The position numbers and the translations under genes were made by a program. From Eubacteriaceae bacterium (GTDB lineage Bacteria > Bacillota > Clostridia > Eubacteriales > Anaerofustaceae), in NCBI GenBank assembly GCA_017531485.1, contig JAFXKY010000052.1, forward strand, positions 20,442-84,441: a stretch of DNA of 64,000 bases, in the 5' to 3' direction. Each line of letters opens with the position of its first letter. Within the stretch, counting starts at the first letter, position 1. The notes below the pieces were generated by a model. That model had not been told where the DNA came from. It made no database searches and saw nothing but the letters and a program-made list of their open reading frames with translations. Shown in pieces: positions 36,323 to 46,416 of the stretch.

Positions 36323-36647
36323 ATTAAAAAAAACGGATTGGATCTTCGCCGTTCAGAGTGTATTGATTAATGGGGTTTTGATAGTTGAAGGATGAACAAA
36401 TGCAAATATGTTCAAAAATAAACAGTAAAGTTCATATAAGTATACTGTTTATCAAGCCATTTATTCAACAGTACTTAAACATTATTTTGAATGAACCAAT
36501 ATTAGTTTCAAGATACAAAGAACTTTCAAAAACGACGGTTTTTCTTGGTCACGCGGTACGTAGCTTTTATTTTTTAAGGGTGTTAAAATAGTGCCATGAA
36601 GCCGCGGAATATCCGCGACGTAAAAAATTATTCAAGGAGAAATCATA
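36323..36647 (+). other. AT-rich intergenic region upstream of the second transporter gene
   Basis: This 325-base stretch holds no convincing gene; a 68-codon frame at 36385 has a TTG start and no SD. It contains the inverted repeat AAACAGTA (36420-36427) / TACTGTTT (36443-36450) and a perfect CGCGGA-ATA-TCCGCG hairpin (36603-36617) in the probable leader. A TAAAAT resembling a -10 lies near 36584. It is a regulatory region. Confidence 0.5.
36603..36617 (+). promoter_or_regulatory. Leader inverted repeat CGCGGA-ATA-TCCGCG
   Basis: A perfect 6-bp inverted repeat with a 3-base centre, 30 bases before the ATG at 36648. Possible operator or leader hairpin. It occupies the place taken by the CGGAACA/TGTTCCG repeat in front of the other two transporter genes. 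Confidence 0.45.
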
Positions 36648-38078
36648 ATGGCAAACCAGGAAAATCGTATCAGCAGTTTTAACCTGAACGTATACGCTTT
36701 CTACGGCGTATTCCAGAACTGGGGCTTCTGGGTACCGTTCCTCTATGGACAGATGTACATGACGAACTACCTCGGAATTCCTATCGCTATCACAGCTACA
36801 ATCCTTTCAGTAGCAAAACTCATCGACTTCTGCTTCTCAGTAGTAGCAGGCGGTATCGTACAGTCAGCAAACCTCAAAAAAGGTAAATTCCTCCCGTGGA
36901 TGAAAACGCTCCGTTTCGTAATCGCAACAGGCGCTATTCTCCAGATGATGCCTGTCACAATCGTAGGATCATGGCCGATCGGTCTTAAAGCAGCTATCGT
37001 TGCAGTAGGTTACTGCATGATGCACTGCTCAATGAACTTCATGGCAACATGCCAGTACGGTGTAATGCCGCTTCTCGCAGGTTCTAACATGGATGACCGT
37101 ATCAAGATGACAACAAGACAGACACAGGTCAACTCTGCATCTTCTATCATCCTTTCATTCGGTACAGTTCCCCTTATCACCCTCGTTGGTAAACTCGTTG
37201 GCAACGAAGCTATGGGTTACACGATCGTAACAGCAGTATGTACTCTCTTCCTTATCACAGGCGTTCAGCTCATGGACAAGGCAGTTGGTCCGCTCGACAA
37301 ACCGAGAGATCCTTCTCTTCCGGCACCGCCGAAAGTAAAAGTAAAAGACATGGTAGCTGCTATCTTCACAAACGACCAGATGATCATCTACATGCTCTAT
37401 CAGGTAGTTAACCAGACAGGTACATACATCGTTTCAGGTATGGCAATGTACTACTGGCAGGTAGTTATGAACCAGTGGGGACTTTACTCAATCGCTACAG
37501 GTATCACAACATGCCTCGGATTCGTATTCGCTATGTTCATCCCGGCAATCGGTAAAAAACTCGGTAAGAAAAAAGCTATCCTTGCTAACACAGCAGTTCT
37601 CGTTCTCGCTAAAGTAGTTATGGCTACAATGGGTCTCAAATCAATCTGGTGGATGGCAGCAGCAACAGCTCTCCAGTCAGCAGGTATGTACCTCACAATG
37701 GCATTCGGCGTAAACTACTACCTCGATATCGGTGAATACGGTTACTACAAGACAGGCAAAGACTTCAGAACACTTTCAATGTCAATGATGAACATCCCGA
37801 TGAAGATCTCTATGGCTCTTGGCGGAGCTATCGGTGGATACGTACTCGCTTGGATCGGATTCGACGGATGGAACGCTCAGTACATGGCCGGCACACTTGA
37901 CAGAACACTTGCTGAATTCGAAGCATTCCGTAAGACATTCATGGTGATCTACGCATTCGTTCCTGCTGCATTCGCAGTAGTAGCAGTAGCAATCTTCATG
38001 TTCGGTTATAAGATCACAGACGAAGACGCTAAATTCTACGCTCAGGAAAACGCTAAGAAAATGGCAGCTCAGATGTAA
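36648..38078 (+). CDS. GPH/MFS_2 family transporter, tandem copy A
   Basis: A 476-residue membrane protein with about 12 membrane segments, preceded by AAGGAGAAATCATA. Landmarks are VYAFYGVFQNWGFWVPFLYG at the N-terminus, AGSNMDDRIKMTTRQTQ in the middle and DIGEYGYYKTGKDFRTLSM near 360. It aligns without gaps to the next gene and is identical over well above 80 percent by eye. Codons are strongly biased (Thr mainly ACA), so expression is probably very high. The substrate is unknown; cation symport of a sugar-like or other small solute is the family norm. Confidence 0.85.
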   Translation: MANQENRISSFNLNVYAFYGVFQNWGFWVPFLYGQMYMTNYLGIPIAITATILSVAKLIDFCFSVVAGGIVQSANLKKGKFLPWMKTLRFVIATGAILQMMPVTIVGSWPIGLKAAIVAVGYCMMHCSMNFMATCQYGVMPLLAGSNMDDRIKMTTRQTQVNSASSIILSFGTVPLITLVGKLVGNEAMGYTIVTAVCTLFLITGVQLMDKAVGPLDKPRDPSLPAPPKVKVKDMVAAIFTNDQMIIYMLYQVVNQTGTYIVSGMAMYYWQVVMNQWGLYSIATGITTCLGFVFAMFIPAIGKKLGKKKAILANTAVLVLAKVVMATMGLKSIWWMAAATALQSAGMYLTMAFGVNYYLDIGEYGYYKTGKDFRTLSMSMMNIPMKISMALGGAIGGYVLAWIGFDGWNAQYMAGTLDRTLAEFEAFRKTFMVIYAFVPAAFAVVAVAIFMFGYKITDEDAKFYAQENAKKMAAQM

Positions 38079-38120
38079 TCTGATGTAAAAAATGTAAAAA
38101 TTTGGTGTAAACCGACTAAA

Positions 38121-38149
38121 AGGGCAGAGTTGTCTCTGCTCTTTTTTTA
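38121..38149 (+). terminator. Terminator of transporter copy A
   Basis: AGGGCAGAG (38121-38129), loop TTGT, CTCTGCTCT (38134-38142), then T. Confidence 0.85.
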
Positions 38150-38262
38150 ATTGGCGGAAAATGGCTTAGTTAGGCCAAAATAACGGGTTTTAATAAATTT
38201 GAATATTTTCCGAATGGTTTTAGAGTATAAAAACATTAATGCAGATATTCTTTTTATTTGGT

Positions 38263-38294
38263 TTGACAGTACATAGACGAAAACCGTTTAAAAT
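38263..38294 (+). promoter_or_regulatory. Promoter of transporter copy B
   Basis: A perfect -35 TTGACA (38263-38268). The -10 is ambiguous: TTTAAA after 18 bases (38287-38292) or TAAAAT after 20 (38289-38294). Confidence 0.5.
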
Positions 38295-38310
38295 GGTAAA
38301 CTGTACATGT

Positions 38311-38339
38311 CGGAACAGTCCGAGTCAGGGTATGTTCCG
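38311..38339 (+). promoter_or_regulatory. CGGAACA / TGTTCCG inverted repeat upstream of copy B
   Basis: Arms at 38311-38317 and 38333-38339, spacing 15, match the repeat upstream of the gene at 34854. Confidence 0.55.
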
Positions 38340-38371
38340 GAAAATCATTATTTCATTAAGGAGAAATCATA

Positions 38372-39802
38372 ATGGCAAACCAGGAAAATCGTGTAAGCAG
38401 CTTCCAGCTTAACGTATACGCTTTCTACGGCGTATTCCAGAACTGGGGATTCTGGGTTCCGTTCCTCTATGGTCAGCAGTACATGACCAACTATCTCGGA
38501 ATTCCTATTGCTATCACAGCATCAATCCTCTCAGTAGCAAAGATCATCGACTTCTGTGTATCACTCGTAGCAGGTGGTATCGTACAGTCAGCAAACCTCA
38601 AAAAAGGTAAATTCCTCCCGTGGATGAGAACACTTCGTTTCGTCATCGCAACAGGCGCTATCCTTCAGATGATGCCGGCAGCATGGGTATCAACATGGCC
38701 GGTAGTTCTTAAAGGCGCTATGGTAGCAGTTGGTTACTGCATGATGCACTGCTCAATGAACTTCATGGCAACATGTCAGTTCGGTGTAATGCCGCTCATC
38801 GCAGGTTCTAACATGGATGACCGTATCAAGATGACAACAAGACAGACACAGGTTAACTCTGCATCTTCTATCATCCTTTCATTCGGTTGCGTTCCGCTCA
38901 TCACACTCGTTGGTACACTCGTTGGCAGCGAAGCTATGGGTTACACAATCGTTACAGCTTGTGCAACACTCTTCCTCATCGTAGGCGTTGAACTTCTTAC
39001 AAAAGCAGTTGGTCCGCTCGACAAACCGAGAGATCCTTCTCTTCCGGCACCGCCGAAAGTAAAAGTAAAAGACATGATCACAGCTATCTTCACAAACGAC
39101 CAGATGGTAATCTACATGCTTTACCAGGTTGTTAACCAGACAGGTACATACATCGTACAGGGTATGACAATGTACTACTGGCAGGTAGTTATGAACCAGT
39201 GGGGACTTTACGCAATCGGTACAGGTCTCACAACATGCCTCGGATTCGTATTCGCTATGTTTATCCCGGCAATCGGTAAGAAACTCGGTAAGAAAAAATC
39301 AATCATCGCTAACACATGCGTACTCTTAATTGCTAAAGTTATCATGGCAACAATGGGTCTCAAATCAATCTGGTGGATGGTAGCAGCAACAGGTCTCCAG
39401 TCAGCTGGTATGTACCTCACAATGGCATTCGGCGTAAACTACTACCTCGACATCGGTGAATATGGTTACTACAAGACAGGCAAAGACTTCAGAACACTCT
39501 CTATGTCAATGCAGAACATCCCGATGAAAGTCGCTATGGCACTCGGTGGTGCAATCGGTGGTTACGTACTCGCGTTCATCGGCTTCGACGGATGGAACGG
39601 TCAGTACATGGCTGGTACACTCGACAGATCACTTGAAGCATTCGAAGCATTCCGTAAGACATTCATCACAATCTACGCTGTAGTTCCTGCAATCTTCGCA
39701 GTAGTAGCAGTAGCAATCTTCATGTTCGGTTACAAGATCACAGACGAAGACGCTAAATTCTACGCTCAGGAAAACGCTAAAAGAAAAGCAGCTGAACTCT
39801 AA
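38372..39802 (+). CDS. GPH/MFS_2 family transporter, tandem copy B
   Basis: A 476-residue paralogue of the preceding gene with the same start region (MANQENR, same SD and spacing) and no gaps in alignment. Differences cluster in loops and some membrane segments, for example around residues 100-112 and the C-terminus. It has its own promoter and terminator, so the pair is a duplication with separate control rather than an operon. Codon bias equals that of copy A. Confidence 0.85.
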   Translation: MANQENRVSSFQLNVYAFYGVFQNWGFWVPFLYGQQYMTNYLGIPIAITASILSVAKIIDFCVSLVAGGIVQSANLKKGKFLPWMRTLRFVIATGAILQMMPAAWVSTWPVVLKGAMVAVGYCMMHCSMNFMATCQFGVMPLIAGSNMDDRIKMTTRQTQVNSASSIILSFGCVPLITLVGTLVGSEAMGYTIVTACATLFLIVGVELLTKAVGPLDKPRDPSLPAPPKVKVKDMITAIFTNDQMVIYMLYQVVNQTGTYIVQGMTMYYWQVVMNQWGLYAIGTGLTTCLGFVFAMFIPAIGKKLGKKKSIIANTCVLLIAKVIMATMGLKSIWWMVAATGLQSAGMYLTMAFGVNYYLDIGEYGYYKTGKDFRTLSMSMQNIPMKVAMALGGAIGGYVLAFIGFDGWNGQYMAGTLDRSLEAFEAFRKTFITIYAVVPAIFAVVAVAIFMFGYKITDEDAKFYAQENAKRKAAEL

Positions 39803-39813
39803 TTCAGTGAATT

Positions 39814-39841
39814 AAAAGGTGGAGTTATCTCCACCTTTTTT
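39814..39841 (+). terminator. Terminator of transporter copy B
   Basis: AAAAGGTGGAG (39814-39824), loop TTAT, CTCCACCTTTT (39829-39839), then T. Confidence 0.9.
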
Positions 39842-39877
39842 ATTTGCAAAATAAAAGTAAGTGAAGGGAACCTGCAC

Positions 39878-40126
39878 TTACATAAAATATTCACTGACAT
39901 CAGTCTTTACGTTATATTCTTTTCTTATTTTCAGAACCACAGAACCGTCTTTGTCGACGGTTTCTTCCGTGATCTGATATCTCGTGCCTTTATTTTCGAG
40001 ATCCTGTTTATATCTTTCCGCTTCCTTCATATTAAGCTCTTTTGCCTCCAAAGCGGAAAGAGCGAGATCCTCTTTTTGTGAAAATACAAGCGTCTGGAAA
40101 ATGCATCCTGAGCGTACTCTTTTCAT
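39878..40126 (-). CDS. Small conserved clostridial protein, unknown function
   Basis: An 82-residue protein. The ATG at 40126 follows GGGAGGTG; a GTG three codons earlier overlaps that SD and is rejected. The N-terminus MKRVRSGCIFQTLVFSQKED and the later TRYQITEETVDKDGS resemble a widespread small protein of Clostridia that I remember only as uncharacterised. It is probably cytosolic, with a central helix. A TATAAT on the minus strand lies about 70 bases upstream. Confidence 0.7.
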   Translation of the reverse strand: MKRVRSGCIFQTLVFSQKEDLALSALEAKELNMKEAERYKQDLENKGTRYQITEETVDKDGSVVLKIRKEYNVKTDVSEYFM

Positions 40127-40250
40127 GGTATTCACCTCCCTTCGTTTTCAGAGAGATGATGAGAACATAATAAGTTGCTATGCACTCCCGTGAAGATATT
40201 ATACCATAATATTTTATTCGTTCGTAAGTGAAAAATGCCTTATTTGCGCA

Positions 40251-40290
40251 AAAAAAACAGGACCACTGATGTATGTGGACCTGTTTTTTA
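40251..40290 (-). terminator. Terminator of the ABC transporter operon
   Basis: On the minus strand, ACAGGTCCAC pairs with GTGGTCCTGT with one T-T mismatch, followed by a long T run. A reverse T tract makes it possibly bidirectional. Confidence 0.8.
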
Positions 40291-40296
40291 TCTGAA

Positions 40297-41250
40297 TTAT
40301 CTCTGTTCTTTGTCGTAAGGTGTACCGCAGGCTTTCGGTGCCTGAGAGTTCTTGGATGTGAATATAAGAACGATGATAGTTGCGATGTACGGTGCCATTT
40401 TGTAGAAGTTTGTCGGGATGTTCAGCGCTACCATGAACGGGATCGTTGAATATGCGCTTGCAAGTGTCTTCATAAGTCCGAAGAAGATAGCTGCGAAGAA
40501 GATCTTCATCGGTTTCCACTGACCGAAGATGAGAACTGCGATGGCAAGGAATCCGTAGCCAGCAACGGAGGCGTTGAAGTTTACTGATGTGGGAACGACG
40601 AAGATAAGTCCGCCCATACCGCCGAGAAGACCGGAGATGATAACTCCGGCATAACGGATCTTGTATACGTTTACGCCGACTGAGTCTGCAGCCTGCGGGA
40701 ATTCACCGCACGCACGAAGACGAAGGCCGAATTTTGTCTTATAAAGTAAGAACCATGATACTACGAGGATCAACACTCCGATATAAGTTGAGATGTACGC
40801 ATTTTTAAAGAACATTCCGCCGAGGATGGGGATCTTTGAAAGAATGGGTACTTCCTTGATCTGGAACTGGTTGATGAATGAAACCTGCTGAACCTGCTGG
40901 ATGATTCTTGCTGTGTAGATAGCGAATGCCGGAGCGAATGTATTGATCGCTGTACCGCTGATTGTCTGGTCAGCATTCATGTTGATTGATGCGTAAGCGT
41001 GAAGCAGGGACACGATCATGCCTGTGATGCCCGCAACGAGGAGTGAGAGGATGAATACGGGCTGTCCCGGAAGGATCGGCTGAACGTATTTCATAAAGAG
41101 AACTCCCGCAAAAGCTCCGAGGATCATGATGCCTTCCATTGCGATGTTTGTAACGCCGCTTCGTTCTGAGAAGAGTGCGCCGAGGGCTACGACCAGAAGC
41201 GGGATGGAGAAGATCATTGTCTGCTGGATAATGAAGTAAAAGATACTCAT
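40297..41250 (-). CDS. ABC transporter permease (nucleoside/BMP type, second subunit)
   Basis: A 317-residue inner-membrane permease of the branched-chain/nucleoside (BPD_transp_2) group, related to YufQ/NupQ. It has VVALGALFSERSGVTNIAMEG near the start and ACGEFPQAADSVGVNVYKIR, the loop that contacts the ATPase. It forms a heterodimer with the upstream permease and overlaps it by 4 bases. Last gene of the operon. Confidence 0.92.
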   Translation of the reverse strand: MSIFYFIIQQTMIFSIPLLVVALGALFSERSGVTNIAMEGIMILGAFAGVLFMKYVQPILPGQPVFILSLLVAGITGMIVSLLHAYASINMNADQTISGTAINTFAPAFAIYTARIIQQVQQVSFINQFQIKEVPILSKIPILGGMFFKNAYISTYIGVLILVVSWFLLYKTKFGLRLRACGEFPQAADSVGVNVYKIRYAGVIISGLLGGMGGLIFVVPTSVNFNASVAGYGFLAIAVLIFGQWKPMKIFFAAIFFGLMKTLASAYSTIPFMVALNIPTNFYKMAPYIATIIVLIFTSKNSQAPKACGTPYDKEQR

Positions 41251-42383
41251 TTCTCTTCACCTGCTACTTTCTTTTGTTCTTTGTTGTTCTTTTTGGATTT
41301 GATCTTGGTAAGGATGTTCTTGAATGCTGCAGAGAATGCACTGCAGTAAATGATCGTTGCGATGATGATGTTGATAACTTCTGTTACGTATCCGTATCTC
41401 TGCATGAAGAATCCGCCCTGACGGAGGTAAGCGATGAATGTGCCTGCGAGGAAGATTCCGCCCGGATTTGAAAGACCGAGGAGAGCTACAGCGATGCCGT
41501 CAAAGCCGTCCTGCGGAAGAACGTCGACAACGGAGATGTATTTACCTGTGTTTGCGAGGTGAGCAAGTCCGCCTGCAAGGCCTGAAAGAGCACCTGCGAT
41601 TACCATTGATAAGATAATGCATTTCTTTTCGTTGATGCCGGCATATTTACCTGCGTTCTGGTTGTAACCGCAGGCTTTGAGTTCGTAACCGAATGTTGTC
41701 TTGTTGAGGACGATGTATACGATAACTACGCATGCGATTGCGATAAGGATAGAAGCTGAGATGCTGCTGTCCGGGAAGATCAGATCAAGTCCTGCCCTGG
41801 GGATGTATGAACGGGGAGGAACTGTCTGGTTTCTCGTTGAGTCATAGATCGGTGAGAGGGGGATGAGGTGGTTTACGAGATATACGCCGATGTAGTTCAT
41901 CATGATCGCCGTAATAACTTCGTTAACGTTTCTCGTCGCTTTCAGAAGTCCCGGAACGAATGCCCAGAGCGCACCTGCGAGGGCTGAACCTGCGAGGGCT
42001 ACGATCCAGAGAACTGAAGAGGGGATGAATGTCCATGTTGCGCTGATGTAGATACCTACGAATGCGCCGACGAGGTACTGTCCCGAACCTCCGATGTTGA
42101 AAAGACCTGTCTTGAACGCAAAACCTACTGAAAGACCTGTCATGATGATAGGTGTTGCGAGATAAAATACGTTTCCGAGGCTCTTCATGCCGTCTGCAAA
42201 TCCGCCTGTGAGAAGGGCGATAAGTCCGTCGAATGCGTATTTGCTGTTTGCGAAAATGAGCATTACAAATCCTACTGCAAGACCGAAAATAATGGCCATA
42301 ATGGAGGATGCGAAGCTCTTGAATCCTTCTGTGCTTACGAAGGCATTGAATTTAGCGTGTAAGTTGGATGTTTTCTTCTGCAT
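41247..42383 (-). CDS. ABC transporter permease (nucleoside/BMP type, first subunit)
   Basis: A 378-residue permease related to YufP/NupP with about 9-10 membrane segments. It has GLSVGFAFKTGLFNIGGSGQ, and the coupling loop ACGYNQNAGKYAGINEKK. Its start codon overlaps the stop of the ATPase gene by one base (TAATG), and it overlaps the next permease by four. Confidence 0.92.
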   Translation of the reverse strand: MQKKTSNLHAKFNAFVSTEGFKSFASSIMAIIFGLAVGFVMLIFANSKYAFDGLIALLTGGFADGMKSLGNVFYLATPIIMTGLSVGFAFKTGLFNIGGSGQYLVGAFVGIYISATWTFIPSSVLWIVALAGSALAGALWAFVPGLLKATRNVNEVITAIMMNYIGVYLVNHLIPLSPIYDSTRNQTVPPRSYIPRAGLDLIFPDSSISASILIAIACVVIVYIVLNKTTFGYELKACGYNQNAGKYAGINEKKCIILSMVIAGALSGLAGGLAHLANTGKYISVVDVLPQDGFDGIAVALLGLSNPGGIFLAGTFIAYLRQGGFFMQRYGYVTEVINIIIATIIYCSAFSAAFKNILTKIKSKKNNKEQKKVAGEEK

Positions 42384-43912
42384 TATTTAACCTCCATCTT
42401 CTTGGAACCTGCCATATAAAGACCGAGTTCTTTAACGTCGACCTGTTTCGGGTCAAACTCACCGACGATCTCGCCTTCGTAAATAACGAGGATACGGTCG
42501 CTGAGGTTCATTACTTCGTCAAGTTCGAGGGAAATGAGAAGTACTGCCTTGCCGTTGTCGCGCTGTTCGACGATCTTTGAGTGGATGTATTCGATAGCAC
42601 CTACGTCAAGACCACGTGTGGGCTGAACGGCGATAAGAAGGTCAGGATCTTTTGTGATCTCGCGGGCGATGATAGCTTTCTGCTGGTTACCGCCGGACAT
42701 GCTTCTTACTGTCGTGATGGGGCCCTGTCCGCTTCTGATGTCGAACTGTTCGATGAGCTTTGTAGCGTTTTCGCGGATCTTGTCAAACTGCAGAAGTCCT
42801 TTTTTCTGGAATTTCGGTGTGAAGTATTCCTGAAGGATAAGGTTTTCTTCGAGGGAGTATTCAAGCACGAGACCGTCTTTATGTCTGTCCTGAGGAATGT
42901 GTGAAATACCTTTGACAGAACGGCTTCTGATAGAAGCTTTGGAGATGTCTTCGCCGTTTAATGTGACTGTGCCGGATGAGATGGGCATGATGCCTGAAAG
43001 AGCGTAAGCAAGCTCTGTCTGGCCGTTGCCGTCAATACCTGCGATACAGAGGATCTCACCTTTTTTAACGTCGAAAGTAACGTTGTTGAGTTTATTTTTC
43101 TGTGCGTTCTTGTTTGTTTTGAGGCAAAGGTCTTTTACTGACAAAACAGCTTCTCCCGGATTGGCGTCTTCTTTTGAAACCTGGAGCTGAACTTTTCTTC
43201 CGACCATCATTTCGGACATTTCTTCGGCAGTCGTCTTTGATACGTCGACTGTGTCAATATATTTACCTTTTCTGAGGATCGTGCAGCGGTCTGCGACCTG
43301 TTTGATTTCGTTGAGCTTATGAGTGATGAAGATGATTGATTTGCCTTCCTGGGCAAGTTTTCTCATGATCTTGATAAGTTCTTCGATTTCCTGAGGTGTA
43401 AGAACGGCTGTCGGTTCGTCGAAAATGAGGATGTCGTTGTCGCGATAGATCATTTTGAGGATCTCTACTCGCTGCTGCATACCTACTGTAATGTCGTCGA
43501 TCTTGCTGTCCGGATCTACCATGAGGCGGTACTGCGTTGAAAGTTCCATTACTTTCTCTCTCGCTTCTTTAAGCTGAAGAACGCCCATTTTGGTGTCTTC
43601 TGCGCCGAGAACGATGTTTTCGAGGACTGAGAAGTTGCCTACGAGTTTGAAGTGCTGATGCACCATACCGATACCAAGACGGTTTGCGTCATTGGGGTCT
43701 TTGATCTTTACAGGCTGTCCGTTGATCTTGATCTCGCCCTTATCCGGCTGATACATACCGAAAAGGATACTCATGAGAGTGGACTTTCCTGCTCCGTTTT
43801 CGCCCAGCAATGCGTGGATCTCACCTTTTTTTACGAGAAGGTTCACGCTGTCGTTTGCGATAATGCCGGGGAAGGTTTTGGTGATGTTTAACATCTCGAT
43901 AATGTAATCCAT
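42383..43912 (-). CDS. ABC transporter ATP-binding protein with two ATPase domains (nucleoside type)
   Basis: A 509-residue protein with two fused ABC domains, as in YufO/NupO and the sugar importers. The first has Walker [10 protein letters not shown] and Walker [12 protein letters not shown]. The second has the degenerate Walker [11 protein letters not shown], signature MSGGNQQK and Walker [13 protein letters not shown]. With the two permeases it forms an importer probably for purine nucleosides; the binding protein is missing here and is probably the BMP lipoprotein at 11549. First gene of the operon, 70 bases after prmA on the same strand. Confidence 0.93.
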   Translation of the reverse strand: MDYIIEMLNITKTFPGIIANDSVNLLVKKGEIHALLGENGAGKSTLMSILFGMYQPDKGEIKINGQPVKIKDPNDANRLGIGMVHQHFKLVGNFSVLENIVLGAEDTKMGVLQLKEAREKVMELSTQYRLMVDPDSKIDDITVGMQQRVEILKMIYRDNDILIFDEPTAVLTPQEIEELIKIMRKLAQEGKSIIFITHKLNEIKQVADRCTILRKGKYIDTVDVSKTTAEEMSEMMVGRKVQLQVSKEDANPGEAVLSVKDLCLKTNKNAQKNKLNNVTFDVKKGEILCIAGIDGNGQTELAYALSGIMPISSGTVTLNGEDISKASIRSRSVKGISHIPQDRHKDGLVLEYSLEENLILQEYFTPKFQKKGLLQFDKIRENATKLIEQFDIRSGQGPITTVRSMSGGNQQKAIIAREITKDPDLLIAVQPTRGLDVGAIEYIHSKIVEQRDNGKAVLLISLELDEVMNLSDRILVIYEGEIVGEFDPKQVDVKELGLYMAGSKKMEVK

Positions 43913-43981
43913 GACCTGTTGATTCCTCCAGAGTTTAATACTGTATAAGCTTGTCCATTGGAAAAGCTGAGAGTGCGTGTA

Positions 43982-44932
43982 TTATTTGTTCTTTTTTCCG
44001 ATTACAACGTGCCAGTCGCCGATGGAGCGCGTCGTGATGATCTCGAGATTATATTTCTTATAACCTTCCAGAACGTCATCAAGGCTGTCTGTTACGATGC
44101 CTGAAGTAATGAGGATGCCGTCGTCCTTGAGAACTCTTGCGATGTCCGCGAGCATTCTGACGATGATTCCCGCAAAGAGGTTGCCTACGACGATGTCCGC
44201 AGGCTCTTTGATCATTTCCGTAAGGTCGCCGCAGTATACTTCGATTTTGTCTTCAACGCCGTTCTGGACAGCGCACTGCTTGCTTGTTTCAACAGCGCTC
44301 CGGTCGATGTCGATGCCGATAACGTTGTCTGAACCGAGTTTTGCAGCCGCAACGCTGAGGATACCGCTTCCGCAGCCTACGTCGATGACGCTTTTGCCTT
44401 TTTCGACATACTCTTCAAGAGCCATAAGGCAGAGGCGTGTTGTTTCGTGAAGTCCGCTTCCGAAGCTGTTGCCCGGGTCGATGGAGAGGACGATGCGTCC
44501 GTCCGTGTTGTCGTAAGTTTCCCATGACGGGCATACTGCGAGGTTCTTGCCTACGTCAAAGGGTCTGAAAAATGCTTTCCAGTTGTTTGCCCAGTCCTGT
44601 TCTTTGATGAGGTCCTGAGCGATCTCAAGTCTTCCGTAGATATTGTCTTTGTTCTGTTCGCGAAGTTTTGATATTTCATTGAGGAGGTTGATAGCGAGGA
44701 GCTTGCCTTCGTTAGTGTCCTCCAGATAAACTTTAACGTTTGGTTCCATATCAAAAGAAGCGTAAAGATCTTCGTCCATCAGATCCCACATATCGGAATT
44801 TTCTTCCGCAAAGAGTTTCAGATCATCCGGATCGTTCACGATGAATCCGTCAACTCCCATTGAAAGGAGAATTCCGCTTACGAGTTCGATGCCTTCTTTT
44901 GATGTGTATATGGTCATTTCAGTCCATTTCAT
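43982..44932 (-). CDS. prmA: Ribosomal protein L11 methyltransferase
   Basis: A 316-residue SAM-dependent methyltransferase that trimethylates ribosomal protein L11. It has an N-terminal recognition domain and the SAM motif VIDVGCGSGILSVAAAKLG. VGNLFAGIIVRML corresponds to the N-P-P-F-like substrate region in altered form. The Met at 44932 (MKWTEM) is preferred because AAGGTGG precedes it by 8 bases; an upstream start would overlap that SD. Confidence 0.93.
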   Translation of the reverse strand: MKWTEMTIYTSKEGIELVSGILLSMGVDGFIVNDPDDLKLFAEENSDMWDLMDEDLYASFDMEPNVKVYLEDTNEGKLLAINLLNEISKLREQNKDNIYGRLEIAQDLIKEQDWANNWKAFFRPFDVGKNLAVCPSWETYDNTDGRIVLSIDPGNSFGSGLHETTRLCLMALEEYVEKGKSVIDVGCGSGILSVAAAKLGSDNVIGIDIDRSAVETSKQCAVQNGVEDKIEVYCGDLTEMIKEPADIVVGNLFAGIIVRMLADIARVLKDDGILITSGIVTDSLDDVLEGYKKYNLEIITTRSIGDWHVVIGKKNK

Positions 44933-45177
44933 AATCATTTCCACCTTATTAGAAAAATACATTTTATTATACTATGAAATCAGTACATTTTTCAAGTTAA
45001 TTTTGTTTGAGAAAGGGTTTTATTGTACTTTTCTCAATAAGGCGAAACGGCGAAAGTATAAGACTTTCGGGATAATGGAGATATTGCAATAAAAGGGGAT
45101 GGATGGTATAATCATATATATACAAAATTGAATTTTCAGTATGGAAAAATTGATATAATAAACACGTGAGGTGAATT

Positions 45178-46416
45178 ATGAACGTAACAGAAAGATTCCT
45201 TAAATATGTATCTTACGATACTCAGTCAAGGGACGTTCCCGAAGCGGAAGGACAGTATCCGAGCAGTAAAAAACAGCTTATCCTTCTTGGGGCGCTGTGT
45301 GATGAACTTAATGAAATGGGTATTCAGGCGAGCATTGATGAGTACGGATATGTTATGGGAAAAATCCCTGCAAATACGGACAGAGATATCCCGAAGATCG
45401 GTTTCGTTGCCCATGCAGACACGGCGACGGAGATTTCCGGAAAGAACGTAAGACCGAGGATCATTGAAAACTATGACGGAAGCGACATCGTGCTTAACGA
45501 AGAGCTGGGAGTTGTGATGACGACGGAAGAATTCGGGTCCCTCAAAAAATATGTCGGGGATGACATCATAGTGACAGACGGAACCACGCTTCTCGGTGCT
45601 GACGACAAGGCAGGGATCGCGGAAATAATGGCGATGGCGGAGTATGTCATAAATCATCCGGAATTCATCCACGGAGATATCCTCATCGGATTTACTCCCG
45701 ATGAAGAAGTCGGCGGCGGAACGTTGTATTTCGATGTGAATAAATTCGGAGCAGATATCGCTTATACTGTTGACGGCGGCCCCATCGGCGAAGTTGAATA
45801 TGAAAACTTCAACGCCGCAAGCGCAGTCGTCAGATTCTACGGCAGAAACATTCACCCCGGCACGGCAAAAGGAAAGATGAAGAACGCTTCTCTCATCGCT
45901 ATGGAATTCCAGAGCATGCTTCCCGTATTTGAAAATCCCATGTATACGGAAGGATACGAAGGCTTCTCCCACATGAACGAGATCCACGGAACCGTCGAAG
46001 AAGCAAAAATGAGCTACATCATCCGCGATCATGACCTTGATCTTCTCAATGAAAAGAAGGAACGTTTTTATAAGATCGCTGAGTTCCTCAACTTCAAATA
46101 CGGCGAAGGAACGGTCGTTGCGGAAGTAAAGGATTCTTATTACAACATGAAACAGCACATCCTTCCGCATATGCATCTCATTGACAACGCATGCGAAGCC
46201 ATGAATGAACTTGGCATAACGCCTGTCATCGTTCCCATCCGCGGAGGGACAGACGGAGCGGCACTTTCAAATATGGGGCTTCCTTGCCCGAACCTCGCAA
46301 CAGGAGGGGAAAACTTCCATGGTAAGTATGAATACATTTCAATTCAGTCCATGGAAAAATCAGCACGTCTGCTTCTTAAAATACTTGAAATCTACGCAAG
46401 ACAGGAGAAAATATGA
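45178..46416 (+). CDS. pepT: Peptidase T (tripeptide aminopeptidase)
   Basis: A 412-residue M20 zinc peptidase that removes N-terminal residues from tripeptides. The metal-site motifs are present: [21 protein letters not shown] and TPDEEVGGG, then [11 protein letters not shown] near the C-terminus. It starts an operon of pepT-polA-coaE-queG and overlaps polA by 4 bases (ATGA). Confidence 0.95.
   Translation: MNVTERFLKYVSYDTQSRDVPEAEGQYPSSKKQLILLGALCDELNEMGIQASIDEYGYVMGKIPANTDRDIPKIGFVAHADTATEISGKNVRPRIIENYDGSDIVLNEELGVVMTTEEFGSLKKYVGDDIIVTDGTTLLGADDKAGIAEIMAMAEYVINHPEFIHGDILIGFTPDEEVGGGTLYFDVNKFGADIAYTVDGGPIGEVEYENFNAASAVVRFYGRNIHPGTAKGKMKNASLIAMEFQSMLPVFENPMYTEGYEGFSHMNEIHGTVEEAKMSYIIRDHDLDLLNEKKERFYKIAEFLNFKYGEGTVVAEVKDSYYNMKQHILPHMHLIDNACEAMNELGITPVIVPIRGGTDGAALSNMGLPCPNLATGGENFHGKYEYISIQSMEKSARLLLKILEIYARQEKI

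Noticed and set aside
36385..36591. A 68-codon frame upstream of transporter copy A
   Set aside because: TTG start without SD, AT-rich and low-complexity translation, and the region contains inverted repeats typical of regulation.
45226..46176. A 316-codon antisense frame within pepT
   Set aside because: Shadow of pepT; the pepT frame contains all M20 peptidase motifs and the antisense product has none.
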